DNA of 64,000 nt from Ramlibacter paludis (GTDB taxonomy: Bacteria; Pseudomonadota; Gammaproteobacteria; Burkholderiales; Burkholderiaceae_C). The notes below the pieces were generated by a model. That model was given only the letters and a program-made list of their open reading frames with translations, made no database searches and had not been told where the DNA came from. Position numbers and translations under genes: made by a program. The stretch spans positions 186,001 to 250,000 of the forward strand of contig NZ_JAKLTM010000003.1 of NCBI RefSeq assembly GCF_022012305.1. Reading direction: 5' to 3'. Shown one piece after another: positions 50,117 through 59,600 of the stretch. Position 1 is the first letter of the stretch. Each line of letters begins with the position of its first letter.

Positions 50117-50893
50117 ATGAGCAGCACGATGAAACGCACTGCACTGGCCGCCGCGCTGGCTGCCGCCTCGCTATTCACCGGCGGCGCGCAAGCCGCGCTG
50201 TTCGAGGACGACGAGGCCCGCCGCGCCATCCTCGAGCTGCGCCAGCGCGTCGAGCAGCAGCGCCTGACGCTGTCCGACGAACTGCGCCGCTCCAACGACG
50301 AGAACGCCTCGCTGCGGCGCAGCCTGCTGGAGCTGCAGAACCAGATCGAAGGCCTGCGCGCCGAGCTGGCCCGGCTGCGCGGCAACGACGAATCGCTCGC
50401 GCGCGACGTGGCGGACCTGCAGCGGCGGCAGAAGGACATCGCGCAGGGCGTGGACGAGCGCCTGCGCAAGTTCGAGCCGGTGCAGGTGACGGTGGACGGG
50501 CGTGAGTTCGCGGCCGACCCGGCGGAGCAGCGTGACTTCGAGGGCGCGCTCGCGGCCTTCCGCAAGGGCGAGTTCCCGGCGGCGCAGGCGGCGTTCACCG
50601 AGTTCCTGAAGAAGTACCCCGGCAGCGGCTACAAGCCGACGGCGCTGTTCTGGCTGGGCAACGCCCAGTACGCGAACCGCGACTACCGCGGCGCCATCGC
50701 GAACTTCCGCGCGCTGCTGCAGCAGTCGCCCGACCATCCGCGTGCGCCCGAGGCCGTGCTGTCGATCGCCAACTGCCAGATCGAGCTGAAGGACAGCGCC
50801 AGCGCGCGCCGCACGCTCGACGACCTGGTGAAGGCGTATCCGCAGAGCGAAGCGGCGAGCGCCGCGCGCGAGCGGCTGGCTAGGCTACGCTAG
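50117..50893 (+). CDS. cpoB: Cell division coordinator CpoB (YbgF)
   Basis: Periplasmic protein that links the Tol machinery with PBP1B. The 258 residues have a signal peptide (ending AQAA), a coiled-coil of about residues 33-110 (LRQRVEQQRLTLSDELRRSN), and a C-terminal TPR domain (about 138-258; DFEGALAAFRKGEFPAAQAAF, ALFWLGNAQYANRDYRGAI). The ATG directly follows the pal stop with no spacer; a second ATG at 50129 is possible. The TAG stop lies in a CTAG-rich sequence. Confidence 0.94.
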   Translation: MSSTMKRTALAAALAAASLFTGGAQAALFEDDEARRAILELRQRVEQQRLTLSDELRRSNDENASLRRSLLELQNQIEGLRAELARLRGNDESLARDVADLQRRQKDIAQGVDERLRKFEPVQVTVDGREFAADPAEQRDFEGALAAFRKGEFPAAQAAFTEFLKKYPGSGYKPTALFWLGNAQYANRDYRGAIANFRALLQQSPDHPRAPEAVLSIANCQIELKDSASARRTLDDLVKAYPQSEAASAARERLARLR

Positions 50894-50993
50894 GCTTCGC
50901 CTAGCTCGCAGGGGCTGGGTTTTAGAGGCTGGAGGCTAGGGGAAGGCAGCAAAGCCCGTCCCTAGAACCTAGCCTCCAGCACCTAGCCCCTAG
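50880..50993. repeat. CTAG-rich intergenic segment with inverted repeat
   Basis: Eight CTAG tetramers occur within 114 bases (starting at 50880, 50890, 50901, 50936, 50962, 50969, 50983 and 50990). GCTGGAGGCTAGG at 50928-50940 is the exact reverse complement of CCTAGCCTCCAGC at 50968-50980. It overlaps the end of cpoB and fills the gap to the YeeE/YedE gene. CTAG is normally rare in such genomes. Confidence 0.75.
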
Positions 50994-51002
50994 AATTCCC
51001 CC

Positions 51003-52112
51003 ATGCCCGAGCTGAATGCCCTGGCCGCGAAGGTTCTCCTCGCGGCCTTTTTCCTGTCCTTCGTCTTCGGCGCGATCGCCCAGCGCACCCACTTCTGCAC
51101 CATGGGCGCGCTCAGCGACGCCTACAACATGGGTGACACCATGCGGCTGCGGCAATGGGCGCTGGCCGCGGGCATCGCCATCCTCGGCTTCTGGGCGCTC
51201 GCTGCGGCCGGCCAGATCGACCCGGCGAAGACCTTGTACAGCGGCAACCGCTGGATCTGGCTGTCGGCCGTCGTCGGCGGCGCGCTGTTCGGCTTCGGCA
51301 TGGTGCTGGCGTCGGGCTGCGGCAGCAAGAACCTGATCCGCCTGGGCAGCGGCAACCTCAAGGCGCTGGTGGTGTTCCTCGTGCTGGGCATCTCGGCCTT
51401 CGCGACGCTCAAGGGCATCACGGCGGTGCTGCGCGTGAACACGGTCGACCGCGTCGCCGTCGATTTCGCGGCACCCGCCTTGCTGCCGGTCGGCCTGGCG
51501 AGCGTGGCCGGCCTGTCGCTGCCGACCGCCAGCCTGGTCGCGGCGCTGGTCTTCGGCGGCGGACTCGCCTTGTGGGCCCTGCTGGGCCGCGGCTTCCGGA
51601 CCTTCGACAACCTGCTGGCTGGCCTTGGCATCGGCGCCGTGATCGTCGGCGCCTGGTGGGTCTCGGCGCACCTGGGCCACGTCGCCGAGCATCCCCAGAC
51701 GCTGGAAGAAGCCTTCCTGGCCACGAACTCGGGCCGCGCCGAAGCCCTGAGCTTCGTCTCGCCGATCGCCTACACGCTCGACTGGCTGATGTTCTTCAGC
51801 GACAAGAGCAAGCTGCTCACGGTCGGCATCGTGTCGGTGGCCGGCGTGGTCGCCGGCTCGTTCGTGATGGCGCTGGTGGGCCGCGACTTCCGCTGGGAAG
51901 GCTTCGGCGGCACCGAAGACGTCGCCAACCACCTCGCCGGTGGACTGCTCATGGGCGTGGGCGGCGTCACCGCCATGGGCTGCACCATCGGCCAGGGCCT
52001 GAGCGGCATCTCGACGCTGAGCGCCACCAGCTTCGTGGCCGTGGCCGGCATCGTGCTCGGGGCGCTCGCGGCCTTCCGCTACCAGATCTGGCGCATCGAG
52101 CGCACGGCATGA
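51003..52112 (+). CDS. YeeE/YedE (TsuA-like) thiosulfate-type transporter
   Basis: Inner-membrane protein of 369 residues with about nine to ten hydrophobic segments. The repeated Cys motifs of the family are present: RTHFCTMGALSDA, ASGCGSKNLIRLGSGN and MGCTIGQGLSGIST. In TsuA the Cys residues carry thiosulfate through the membrane, so thiosulfate or another sulfur species is the likely substrate; this is family knowledge. Its stop overlaps the tcdA start as ATGA, linking it to an enzyme of the sulfur-carrier E1 superfamily. Confidence 0.88.
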   Translation: MPELNALAAKVLLAAFFLSFVFGAIAQRTHFCTMGALSDAYNMGDTMRLRQWALAAGIAILGFWALAAAGQIDPAKTLYSGNRWIWLSAVVGGALFGFGMVLASGCGSKNLIRLGSGNLKALVVFLVLGISAFATLKGITAVLRVNTVDRVAVDFAAPALLPVGLASVAGLSLPTASLVAALVFGGGLALWALLGRGFRTFDNLLAGLGIGAVIVGAWWVSAHLGHVAEHPQTLEEAFLATNSGRAEALSFVSPIAYTLDWLMFFSDKSKLLTVGIVSVAGVVAGSFVMALVGRDFRWEGFGGTEDVANHLAGGLLMGVGGVTAMGCTIGQGLSGISTLSATSFVAVAGIVLGALAAFRYQIWRIERTA

Positions 52113-52900
52113 CGCATCTCGACGAGGAAGCCGACCTGCAGCGCCGCTTCGGCGGGCTGGAGCGGCTGTACGGCATGGATGGCGCCGCCGCCATCCGCCG
52201 CGCGCACGTGGCGGTCATCGGCATCGGCGGCGTCGGCTCCTGGGCGGCGGAGGCGCTGGCGCGCAGCGGCGTCGGCGCGCTGACGCTCGTCGACCTCGAC
52301 CACGTGGCCGAATCCAACATCAACCGCCAGATCCATGCGCTGGCCAGCACCATCGGCCAGGCCAAGGTGCAGGCCATGCGCGAGCGCATCGCGCAGATCA
52401 ACCCGCGCTGCACCGTGCACGAGGTCGAGGAATTCGTCGAGCCGCTCAACTGGCCGCAGCTGCTGCCGGCCGGTGTCGACGCCGTCATCGACGCCTGCGA
52501 CCAGGTCCAGGCCAAGGCGGCCATGGCGGCCTGGGCGCGCGACACCAAGGCCTTGTTCATTGCCTGCGGCGCGGCGGGCGGCAAGCGCCTGGCGCACCAG
52601 GTGGACATCGACGACCTGGCGGCCACCACGCACGATCCGCTGCTGGCGCAGCTGCGCTACCGGTTGCGCAAATTCCACCGCGCGCCGAAGGAAGGCAAGA
52701 AAATCGGCGTGGCCTGCGTGTTCAGCCGCGAGCCGGTGGCGCCGCCCGATCCGTCCTGCGCCATCGAGGGCGACGGTTCGCTCAACTGCCATGGCTACGG
52801 CTCGGTGGTGAGCGTGACCGCCACGTTCGGCCAGTGCGCCGCGGGCTGGGTGCTCGATCGCATCGCGACCGGCCGGAAACCCGCAAAACTCCCGCTATAA
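52109..52900 (+). CDS. tcdA: tRNA threonylcarbamoyladenosine dehydratase TcdA
   Basis: Cyclises t6A37 to ct6A in tRNAs using ATP. The 263-residue protein is of the E1/MoeB fold: RRFGGLERLYG at the N-terminus, nucleotide loop VIGIGGVGSWAAEALARSG (about residues 36-54), DHVAESNINRQIHA and the DACDQVQAKAAM segment; GYGSVVSVTATFG is near the C-terminus. The ATG overlaps the transporter stop. Its own stop TAA lies within a TATAAT box serving the tRNA gene. Confidence 0.94.
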   Translation: MTHLDEEADLQRRFGGLERLYGMDGAAAIRRAHVAVIGIGGVGSWAAEALARSGVGALTLVDLDHVAESNINRQIHALASTIGQAKVQAMRERIAQINPRCTVHEVEEFVEPLNWPQLLPAGVDAVIDACDQVQAKAAMAAWARDTKALFIACGAAGGKRLAHQVDIDDLAATTHDPLLAQLRYRLRKFHRAPKEGKKIGVACVFSREPVAPPDPSCAIEGDGSLNCHGYGSVVSVTATFGQCAAGWVLDRIATGRKPAKLPL

Positions 52901-52901
52901 T
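52896..52901 (+). promoter_or_regulatory. -10 box (TATAAT) of the tRNA-Lys gene
   Basis: A perfect TATAAT overlaps the tcdA stop codon (TAA 52898-52900) and is followed by a GC-rich discriminator CGTGGGC, as in stable-RNA promoters. It is 38 bases before the tRNA. A good -35 was not found at 17 bases upstream. Confidence 0.6.
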
Positions 52902-52939
52902 CGTGGGCTTTGCTGCTGCGAAAACAGCGGTGAAGGCGT

Positions 52940-53015
52940 GGGACGTTAGCTCAGTTGGTAGAGCAGCGGACTTTTAATCCGTTGGTCGCAGGTTCGAATC
53001 CTGCACGTCCTACCA
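52940..53015 (+). tRNA. tRNA-Lys (anticodon UUU)
   Basis: A complete 76-base cloverleaf with encoded CCA. The acceptor stem GGGACGT pairs with ACGTCCT, closed by a G-U pair at position 1-72. The D-loop TCAGTTGGTAGA, anticodon loop CTTTTAA with TTT, and T-arm GGTTCGAATCC are standard. It has its own promoter and terminator. Confidence 0.98.
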
Positions 53016-53021
53016 AGGTTC

Positions 53022-53055
53022 GAAGGACCGGTCAGAAATGGCCGGTCCTTTTTTG
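53022..53055 (+). terminator. Rho-independent terminator after tRNA-Lys
   Basis: AGGACCGG and CCGGTCCT form an 8-bp stem with a loop of about 10 bases, and the right arm runs into six T. It starts within 10 bases of the tRNA end. Confidence 0.9.
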
Positions 53056-53060
53056 TTTCC

Positions 53061-53090
53061 GTCATCCCCGCGGAGGCGGGGACCCAGGGC
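53061..53090. repeat. Dispersed 30-bp repeat, copy 2
   Basis: Begins GTCATCCCCGCG and ends GACCCAGGGC; 28 of 30 positions match the copy at 1861-1890. It lies just after the tRNA terminator in the gap before recC. Confidence 0.7.
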
Positions 53091-53156
53091 TTGCGCATTC
53101 CGTACGCGTCATCCGGAGCGGGGCAGACCCGCCAGCCTGTCGATAATGACAGCTGC

Positions 53157-56100
53157 ATGATTCCAAGCAGTACCCTCCCTCCCGGCTTCATGGTGGTCCA
53201 CGGCAACCACCCCGAGGCGCTGCGCGACCTGATGGTGGCCTGGATGGACCGGCACCCGCTCGCGCCGCTGGAAAACGAGGTGGTGCTGGTGCAGAGCAAC
53301 GGCGTCGCGCAATGGCTCAAGCTGTCGCTGGCGGCGAATCGCGACGAAGGCGGCATCGGCATCGCCGCCGCCTTGCAGACGCAGCTGCCTTCGCAGTTCA
53401 CGTGGCAGGCGTATCGCGCGGTGCTGGGGAACGAACTCCCGGCTGCGTCGCCGTTCGACAAGGCGCAGCTGGTGTGGCGCCTCATGCGCCTGCTGCCTTC
53501 GCTGCTGGACCGGCGCGACTTCGCGCCGCTGCGGCGCTTCCTCGAGCGCGACACCGATGCCCGCAAGCTGTACCAGCTGGCCGAGCGCATCGCCGACCTG
53601 TTCGACCAGTACCAGGTCTACCGGGCCGACTGGCTGGCCGAATGGGCGGCCGGCTACGACTTCATCGATACCAGCCGCAAGGGCCGCATTCTCGTGCCGG
53701 CCGAACAGGTCTGGCAGCCGCAGCTGTGGCGCGCCCTGTTGAAGGACGTGGGGGCCGAGGGCGCCGCCACGAGCCGCGCCGAGGTGCACCGCCGCTTCCT
53801 GTCCGTGGCGGCCAAGGGCGGCGAGCGGCCGGCGGGCCTGCCGCGGCGCGTGAGCGTCTTCGGCGTGTCCTCGCTGCCGCAGCAAGGCCTGGAGGTGCTG
53901 GCCGCCCTGGCCAACTGGACGCAGGTCCTGCTGTGCGTGCACAACCCCTGCGAGCACGACTGGTCGCACATCGTCGCCGACCAGGACCTGCTGCGCAGCA
54001 CCCGCGTGCGCCAGCAGCGCCGGCCCGGCACGCGCGGAGAAGTCGCGGAAGAAGCGCTGCACCTGCACGCGCAGCCCTTGCTGGCGGCCTGGGGCAAGCA
54101 GGGCCGCGACTTCATCCGGCTGCTGGATGCGCACGACGACCGCGAGAGCTACGCGCCGCGCTTCGCTGCCATCGGCCGCCGCATCGACGTGTTCGAGCGC
54201 AACGGCGGCGACTCGCTGCTGCGCCAGCTGCAGGACGACATCCGCGACCTGCGGCCGCTCGCCGAGACCCGCGAGACCTGGCCGGAGGTCGACCCGCAGC
54301 GCGATCGCTCGCTCGCCTTCCACGTGGCCCACGGCCCCCAGCGCGAAGTGGAAGTCCTGCACGACCAGTTGCTGGCCGCCTTTGCCGCCGATCCCAGCCT
54401 GCGCCCGCGCGATGTCATCGTGATGGTGCCGGACATCGCAACCTATGCGGCGCACGTGCAGGCGGTGTTCGGCCTGGTGGAGCGCAACGACCCGCGCCAC
54501 ATTCCCTTCACCCTGGCCGACCGCGGCCAGCGCCAGCACGATCCGCTGCTGGGTGCCCTGGAGAAGCTGCTGGGCCTGCCGCAGTCGCGCCTCGCCGTGA
54601 GCGACGTGCTGGACCTGCTGGAAGTGCCGGCCTTGCGCCGACGCTTCGGCATTGCCGAAAGCCAGCTGCCGCTGCTGCACCGCTGGATCGCCGCCGCGCG
54701 CATCCGCTGGGGCCTGCATGCGCAGCACCGGCACAGCCTGGACCTGCCCGACGGCCTGGAACAGAACTCCTGGGCCTTCGGCCTGCGCCGCATGTTGCTG
54801 GGTTATGCGGTCGGCGCGGGCGACCTGTGGGAAGGCATCGCGCCGATGGACGAGATCGGCGGCCTCGACGCCGCGCTGCTCGGCCCGCTGGTGCGGCTGC
54901 TGGACGCGCTCGAGGCGCACTGGCGCCTGCTGGCCAGCGCCGCTGCGCCGGCCGAATGGGGCCAGCGCCTGCGTGGCGTGCTGCACGATTTCTTCGAGGG
55001 CGAAGACGGCAGCGACGAGGGCTTCACGCTGCTGCGCCTGGAGCAGGCCTTGCAGGAGTGGCAGGAGGCCTGCGCCGACGCCGCGCTGGCCGAGCCGCTG
55101 CCGCTGGCCGTCGTGCGCGAGCACTGGCTGGCGCGCATGGAGCAGGGCGGCCTGAACCAGCCTTTCTTCGGAGGCGGCGTCACCTTCGCCTCGCTGATGC
55201 CGATGCGCGCCATTCCCTTCCGCTGGATCGCGCTGCTGGGGATGAACGACGGCGACTATCCGCGCAGCCGCGTGACCATGGATTTCGACCTGATGGGACA
55301 GGACTACCGCCCGGGCGACCGCTCGCGGCGCGAGGACGACCGCTACCTGTTCCTCGAGGCGCTGCTGTCGGCGCGCGAGCACCTGCACATCAGCTGGGTC
55401 GGCCGCAGCATCCGCGACAACGAGGAGCGGCCGTCTTCGGTGCTGGTGGCGCAGTTGCGCGACCACGTCGCGGCGGGCTGGCGCGCGGCCGACGACGGCG
55501 ACTTGCTGAAAGCGCTGACCGTGCAACACCGGCTGCAGCCTTTCCATCCTTCCTATTTCGACGGCGCCTCGCCGCGCCACTTCAGCTACGCCAACGAGTG
55601 GCGCTCCACCGTCGTGGCACCGGAGGAGGGAGCGCGCGGCCTCGAAGTCGGCGCGCAGGTGCCGCTGCCGCCCCTGCAGCGCAACACCTCGCTCACCCTG
55701 AAGCTGCTGTCGCAATTCCTGAAAGACCCGATCCGCGCCTTCTTCCAGCAACGCTTGGCCGTGCGCTTCGACGAGGACGACCCGGTCAGCAAGGACCAGG
55801 AGCCCTTCATCTTCGACGGCCTGGAGAACTGGCAGCTGCAGGACGCGCTGATCCAGGCGCAGAAGGCGGCGGTGGATGCGGGCGCGGAGCGCGAGCCGGC
55901 GCTGCAGGCGCAGCTCACGCGCCTCGCCGCGCAAGGCGAACTGCCGCTGGGCGATTTCGCCGAGAGCGCGCGGCTGGCGCTGGTCGAGCCGATGGACAAG
56001 CTGTTCCGCGAGTACGGCGATGCCTTGCGCGCGTGGCCGCAGGCGCTGCCCGACGCGCCGCTCGACTACCTGCCGCCGGGCGCCGAAGCCGCGCAACGGC

Positions 56101-56606
56101 TGGAGGACTGGCTCGGTGGCCTGCGCGGCGACGGCGCCGGCGCCCGTGCGCGCCTGGTGCTGGAGTCCAGCAGCCTCATCGCGCTGAACCGGTGGCGGCA
56201 CGACCGGCTGCTGCCGCACTGGGTGGCGCACGTCGCCGGCCACCTGCAGGGCGAGCCGCTGGCCACGGTCGTCGTCAGCAAGGCGGGCACGGCGCGGCTC
56301 GCGCCCTTGACGGTCCAAGCCGCGCGTGACTACTGGGACCGGCTGCTCGAAGCCTGGGAGCAGGGCATGCGGCAGCCGCTGCCTTTCTCGGTGCAGCCGG
56401 CTTCCGCCTGGCTGCGCAAGGGCGAACGCGAGGCGGCGCAGCAAGCCCACGAGGAACAGCGCGAGCGCAATGCCTACCTGGCCCGCGCCTTTCCGCGTTT
56501 CGACGCGATGCTGGCCGACGACGGCCTGGAACACTGGGCCGAGGCCTTGCTGCGGCCGCTGGTCGATGCGCTGGGCGCGCCGCCCCGCAGCGAGGGCGAA
56601 GCATGA
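53157..56606 (+). CDS. recC: Exodeoxyribonuclease V subunit gamma (RecC)
   Basis: Chi-recognition and strand-splitting subunit of RecBCD. The 1149-residue length is normal. The N-terminal part is helicase-like but without a working Walker A (MVVHGNHPEALRDLMVAWM, QSNGVAQWLKLSLA), with conserved RDVIVMVPDIATYA, HIPFTLADR and MPMRAIPFRWIALLGMNDGDYPR segments; the C-terminal domain resembles a dead nuclease. The ATG at 53157 was chosen since upstream sequence lacks family similarity. recB overlaps as ATGA. Order recC-recB-recD without ptrA is common in betaproteobacteria. Confidence 0.94.
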   Translation: MIPSSTLPPGFMVVHGNHPEALRDLMVAWMDRHPLAPLENEVVLVQSNGVAQWLKLSLAANRDEGGIGIAAALQTQLPSQFTWQAYRAVLGNELPAASPFDKAQLVWRLMRLLPSLLDRRDFAPLRRFLERDTDARKLYQLAERIADLFDQYQVYRADWLAEWAAGYDFIDTSRKGRILVPAEQVWQPQLWRALLKDVGAEGAATSRAEVHRRFLSVAAKGGERPAGLPRRVSVFGVSSLPQQGLEVLAALANWTQVLLCVHNPCEHDWSHIVADQDLLRSTRVRQQRRPGTRGEVAEEALHLHAQPLLAAWGKQGRDFIRLLDAHDDRESYAPRFAAIGRRIDVFERNGGDSLLRQLQDDIRDLRPLAETRETWPEVDPQRDRSLAFHVAHGPQREVEVLHDQLLAAFAADPSLRPRDVIVMVPDIATYAAHVQAVFGLVERNDPRHIPFTLADRGQRQHDPLLGALEKLLGLPQSRLAVSDVLDLLEVPALRRRFGIAESQLPLLHRWIAAARIRWGLHAQHRHSLDLPDGLEQNSWAFGLRRMLLGYAVGAGDLWEGIAPMDEIGGLDAALLGPLVRLLDALEAHWRLLASAAAPAEWGQRLRGVLHDFFEGEDGSDEGFTLLRLEQALQEWQEACADAALAEPLPLAVVREHWLARMEQGGLNQPFFGGGVTFASLMPMRAIPFRWIALLGMNDGDYPRSRVTMDFDLMGQDYRPGDRSRREDDRYLFLEALLSAREHLHISWVGRSIRDNEERPSSVLVAQLRDHVAAGWRAADDGDLLKALTVQHRLQPFHPSYFDGASPRHFSYANEWRSTVVAPEEGARGLEVGAQVPLPPLQRNTSLTLKLLSQFLKDPIRAFFQQRLAVRFDEDDPVSKDQEPFIFDGLENWQLQDALIQAQKAAVDAGAEREPALQAQLTRLAAQGELPLGDFAESARLALVEPMDKLFREYGDALRAWPQALPDAPLDYLPPGAEAAQRLEDWLGGLRGDGAGARARLVLESSSLIALNRWRHDRLLPHWVAHVAGHLQGEPLATVVVSKAGTARLAPLTVQAARDYWDRLLEAWEQGMRQPLPFSVQPASAWLRKGEREAAQQAHEEQRERNAYLARAFPRFDAMLADDGLEHWAEALLRPLVDALGAPPRSEGEA

Positions 56607-59600
56607 CGACGCCCCGCCTGCTCGATCCCCTGGCCTTTCCGCTGCGTGGCAGCGCGCTCATCGAGGCCAGCGCCGGCACCGGCAAGACCTTCACCATCGC
56701 GGCGCTGTACCTGCGGCTGGTGCTGGGCCACGGCGGCGACGCGGCCTTTGCGCGCCCGCTGGTGCCGCCGCAGATCCTGGTGGTGACCTTCACCGAAGCG
56801 GCGACCAAGGAACTGCGCGACCGCATCCGCGCCCGCCTGACCGAGGCCGAAGCGTATTTCCGCGAGGACCCGGTGCGCGAGGACGACCTGCTGCACGCGC
56901 TGCGCGGCAGCTATGACCCCGACCAGTGGCCCCAATGCGCGCAGGCCCTGCGCCTGGCTGCCGAATGGATGGACGAGGCGGCGGTCTCCACCATCCACGG
57001 CTGGTGCCACCGCATGCTGCGCGAGCATGCCTTCGACAGCGGCAGCCTGTTCACGCAGACGCTGGAAACCGACCAGGACGAACTGCTGGCCGAGGCGGTG
57101 CGCGACTACTGGCGCACCTTCTTCTATCCGCTGCCGGCGCCGGACGTCGCCACGGTGGCGGACTGGTGGCCCGCGCCCGCCGCGCTCGCCGAGGCCGTGC
57201 GCAAGCTGCTGGAGCATCGCGACGCCCTGGAGCCGGGCCAGGAGCCGGCCGGCGCGCTGGCGCACGCGCGCGAGCATTGCGCGCGCGAACTGGCCGAACT
57301 GAAGGCGCCGTGGGCGCGCTGGGTGGACGAACTCGAGCAGCACCTCGATGCCGCCGTGGCCGGCCAGCGGGTCGACCGCCGCAAGCTGCAGGCGCGCTAC
57401 TACCAGCCCTGGCTGCGGCAGCTGCGCGAATGGGCTGCCGGCGAGGCGACCTGGCCGCTGGAACCCAAGAGCACGGCGTGGACCCGACTCACGACCGAAG
57501 GCATCGCCGAGATCTGGAAGATCCCGCCGCCCCTGCAGCACGACGCACTGGAAGCGATGCACACCTTGCGCGAACGCCTGCAGTGCCTGCCGACGGCGCA
57601 TGCCGGCATCCTCGCGCACGCCACGCACTGGATCGCCGGCCGCCTCGCGCTGGAGCAGGAGCGCCGCGCCGAAATGGGCTTCGACGACCTGCTCACGCGC
57701 CTGGACGCGGCCTTGCAGGGACCCAACGGCGCGCGGCTGGCGGCCCTGATCCGCGAGCAGTTCCCGGTCGCCCTGATCGACGAATTCCAGGACACCGACC
57801 CGCTGCAGTACCGCATCTTCGACGCCGTCTACGGCATCGCGCGCAACGCGCAGGACAGCGCGGTGGTGCTGATCGGCGACCCGAAGCAGGCGATCTACGC
57901 CTTCCGCGGCGCCGACATCTACACCTACCTTGCCGCAAGACGCGCCACCGAGGGCCGGCACGCCACGCTGGGCACCAACTTCCGTTCGACGCGCGAACTG
58001 GTCGAAGGCGTGAACCGCTTCTTCCTGCAGGCCGAGGAGCGTGCGCAGGGACGCGGCGCCTTCCTCTTCCGCGGTGGCGACGACAACCCCTTGCCCTTCA
58101 TCGCCGTGGGTGCGCATGGGCGCGAGCAGCAGTGGCTGGTGGACGGTGCGCCCGCGCCGGCGCTGACCTGCTGGTGGCGCGGCGAGGGCGGGAACTACAC
58201 GCAGGCCATGGCGGCGTCCTGCGCCGGCGAAGTGGTGCGGCTGCTGCAACTGGGGCAGCAGGGCTGCGCGGGCTTCGCCGAGCCGGGCCAGCCCTTGCAG
58301 CCACTGAAGCCCGGCGACATCGCGATCCTCGTCAATACCGGCCGCGAGGCGCGGGCCATGCGCGTGGCGCTCGACGAACGCGGCGTGCGCAGCGTCTACC
58401 TCTCGGACCAGGACTCCGTGTTCGCCAGCCCGGTGGCCGGCGACCTGCAGCGCCTGCTGCAAGCTTGCGCCGAGCCCGATGACGACCACGTGCTGCGCGC
58501 CGCGCTGGCCACCGCCCTGCTGGGCCTGCCGTGGGCCGAACTGGACGACCTGAACCAGGACGACGAGCGCTGGGAAATGCGTGTGCTGCAGTTCCGCCGC
58601 TACCGCGACCAGTGGCGCAGCCAGGGCGTGCTGCCCATGCTGCGCCGCCTGCTGCACGACTTCGCGGTGCCGCAGCGGCTGCTGGCCGCGGGCGACGAAC
58701 GCGGCCTGACCGACGTGCTGCACCTGGCCGAACTGCTGCAGGAGGCCAGCGCGCTGCTGGAGGGCGAACATGCCCTGGTGCGCCACCTGGCCGAGCAGCG
58801 CCGCGACATCACGGTGGGCAATGAAAGCCGGCTGGTGCGGCTGGAAAGCGATGCCGACCTGCTGAAGGTCGTCACGGTGCACAAGTCCAAGGGCCTGGAG
58901 TACCCGCTGGTGTTCCTGCCGTTCGCCTGCGCGGCCCGGCCGGCGCGTGCCGAAGACCTGCCCTTGAAGTGGCATGACGCGGAAGGCGCGCTGCGGCTTT
59001 CCCTGACCGCGGACGACCAGGCGCTGGCGCGCGCGGACGAAGAGCGTTTGGGCGAGGACCTGCGCAAGCTCTACGTGGCCCTGACCCGCGCCCGCTACGC
59101 GACCTGGATCGGCGTGGCGCCGGTGAAGGAGTTCGAGCGCACCGCGGTGGGCTACCTGCTGCAAGGCGGCGCGCCGCTGGCGGACACCCTGCAGGCGCGG
59201 CTGGGGAACGGTCCCGCGGTCGCCGTCGTGGCGGCGCCCGAACCCACCGACGCGCGCTACCGGCCGCCGGGCCGCGACGTGGTGCTGGCCGCCGAACGCG
59301 TGCCGCCGCGCGCCGCGCGCGAGCACTGGTGGATCGCCAGCTACTCCGGCTTGCGCGTGGGCGAAGAGATCGTGGCCGACTCGCTGGTCGAAGCGGAAGT
59401 GGCGGCGCTCGCTGCGCCCGAATCGGCGATCGAGGCAACCTACCTGGAAAGCCGGGCCGACACCGGCGAAGAGGAGGCCCCGCCCGCGAGCGGCGGCCTG
59501 CACGACTTTCCACGCGGACCCAGCCCCGGCAGCTTCCTGCACGCGCTGCTCGAATGGGCCGGCCGCCAGGGGTTTGCCACTGCCGCGGCCGCGCCGCGTG

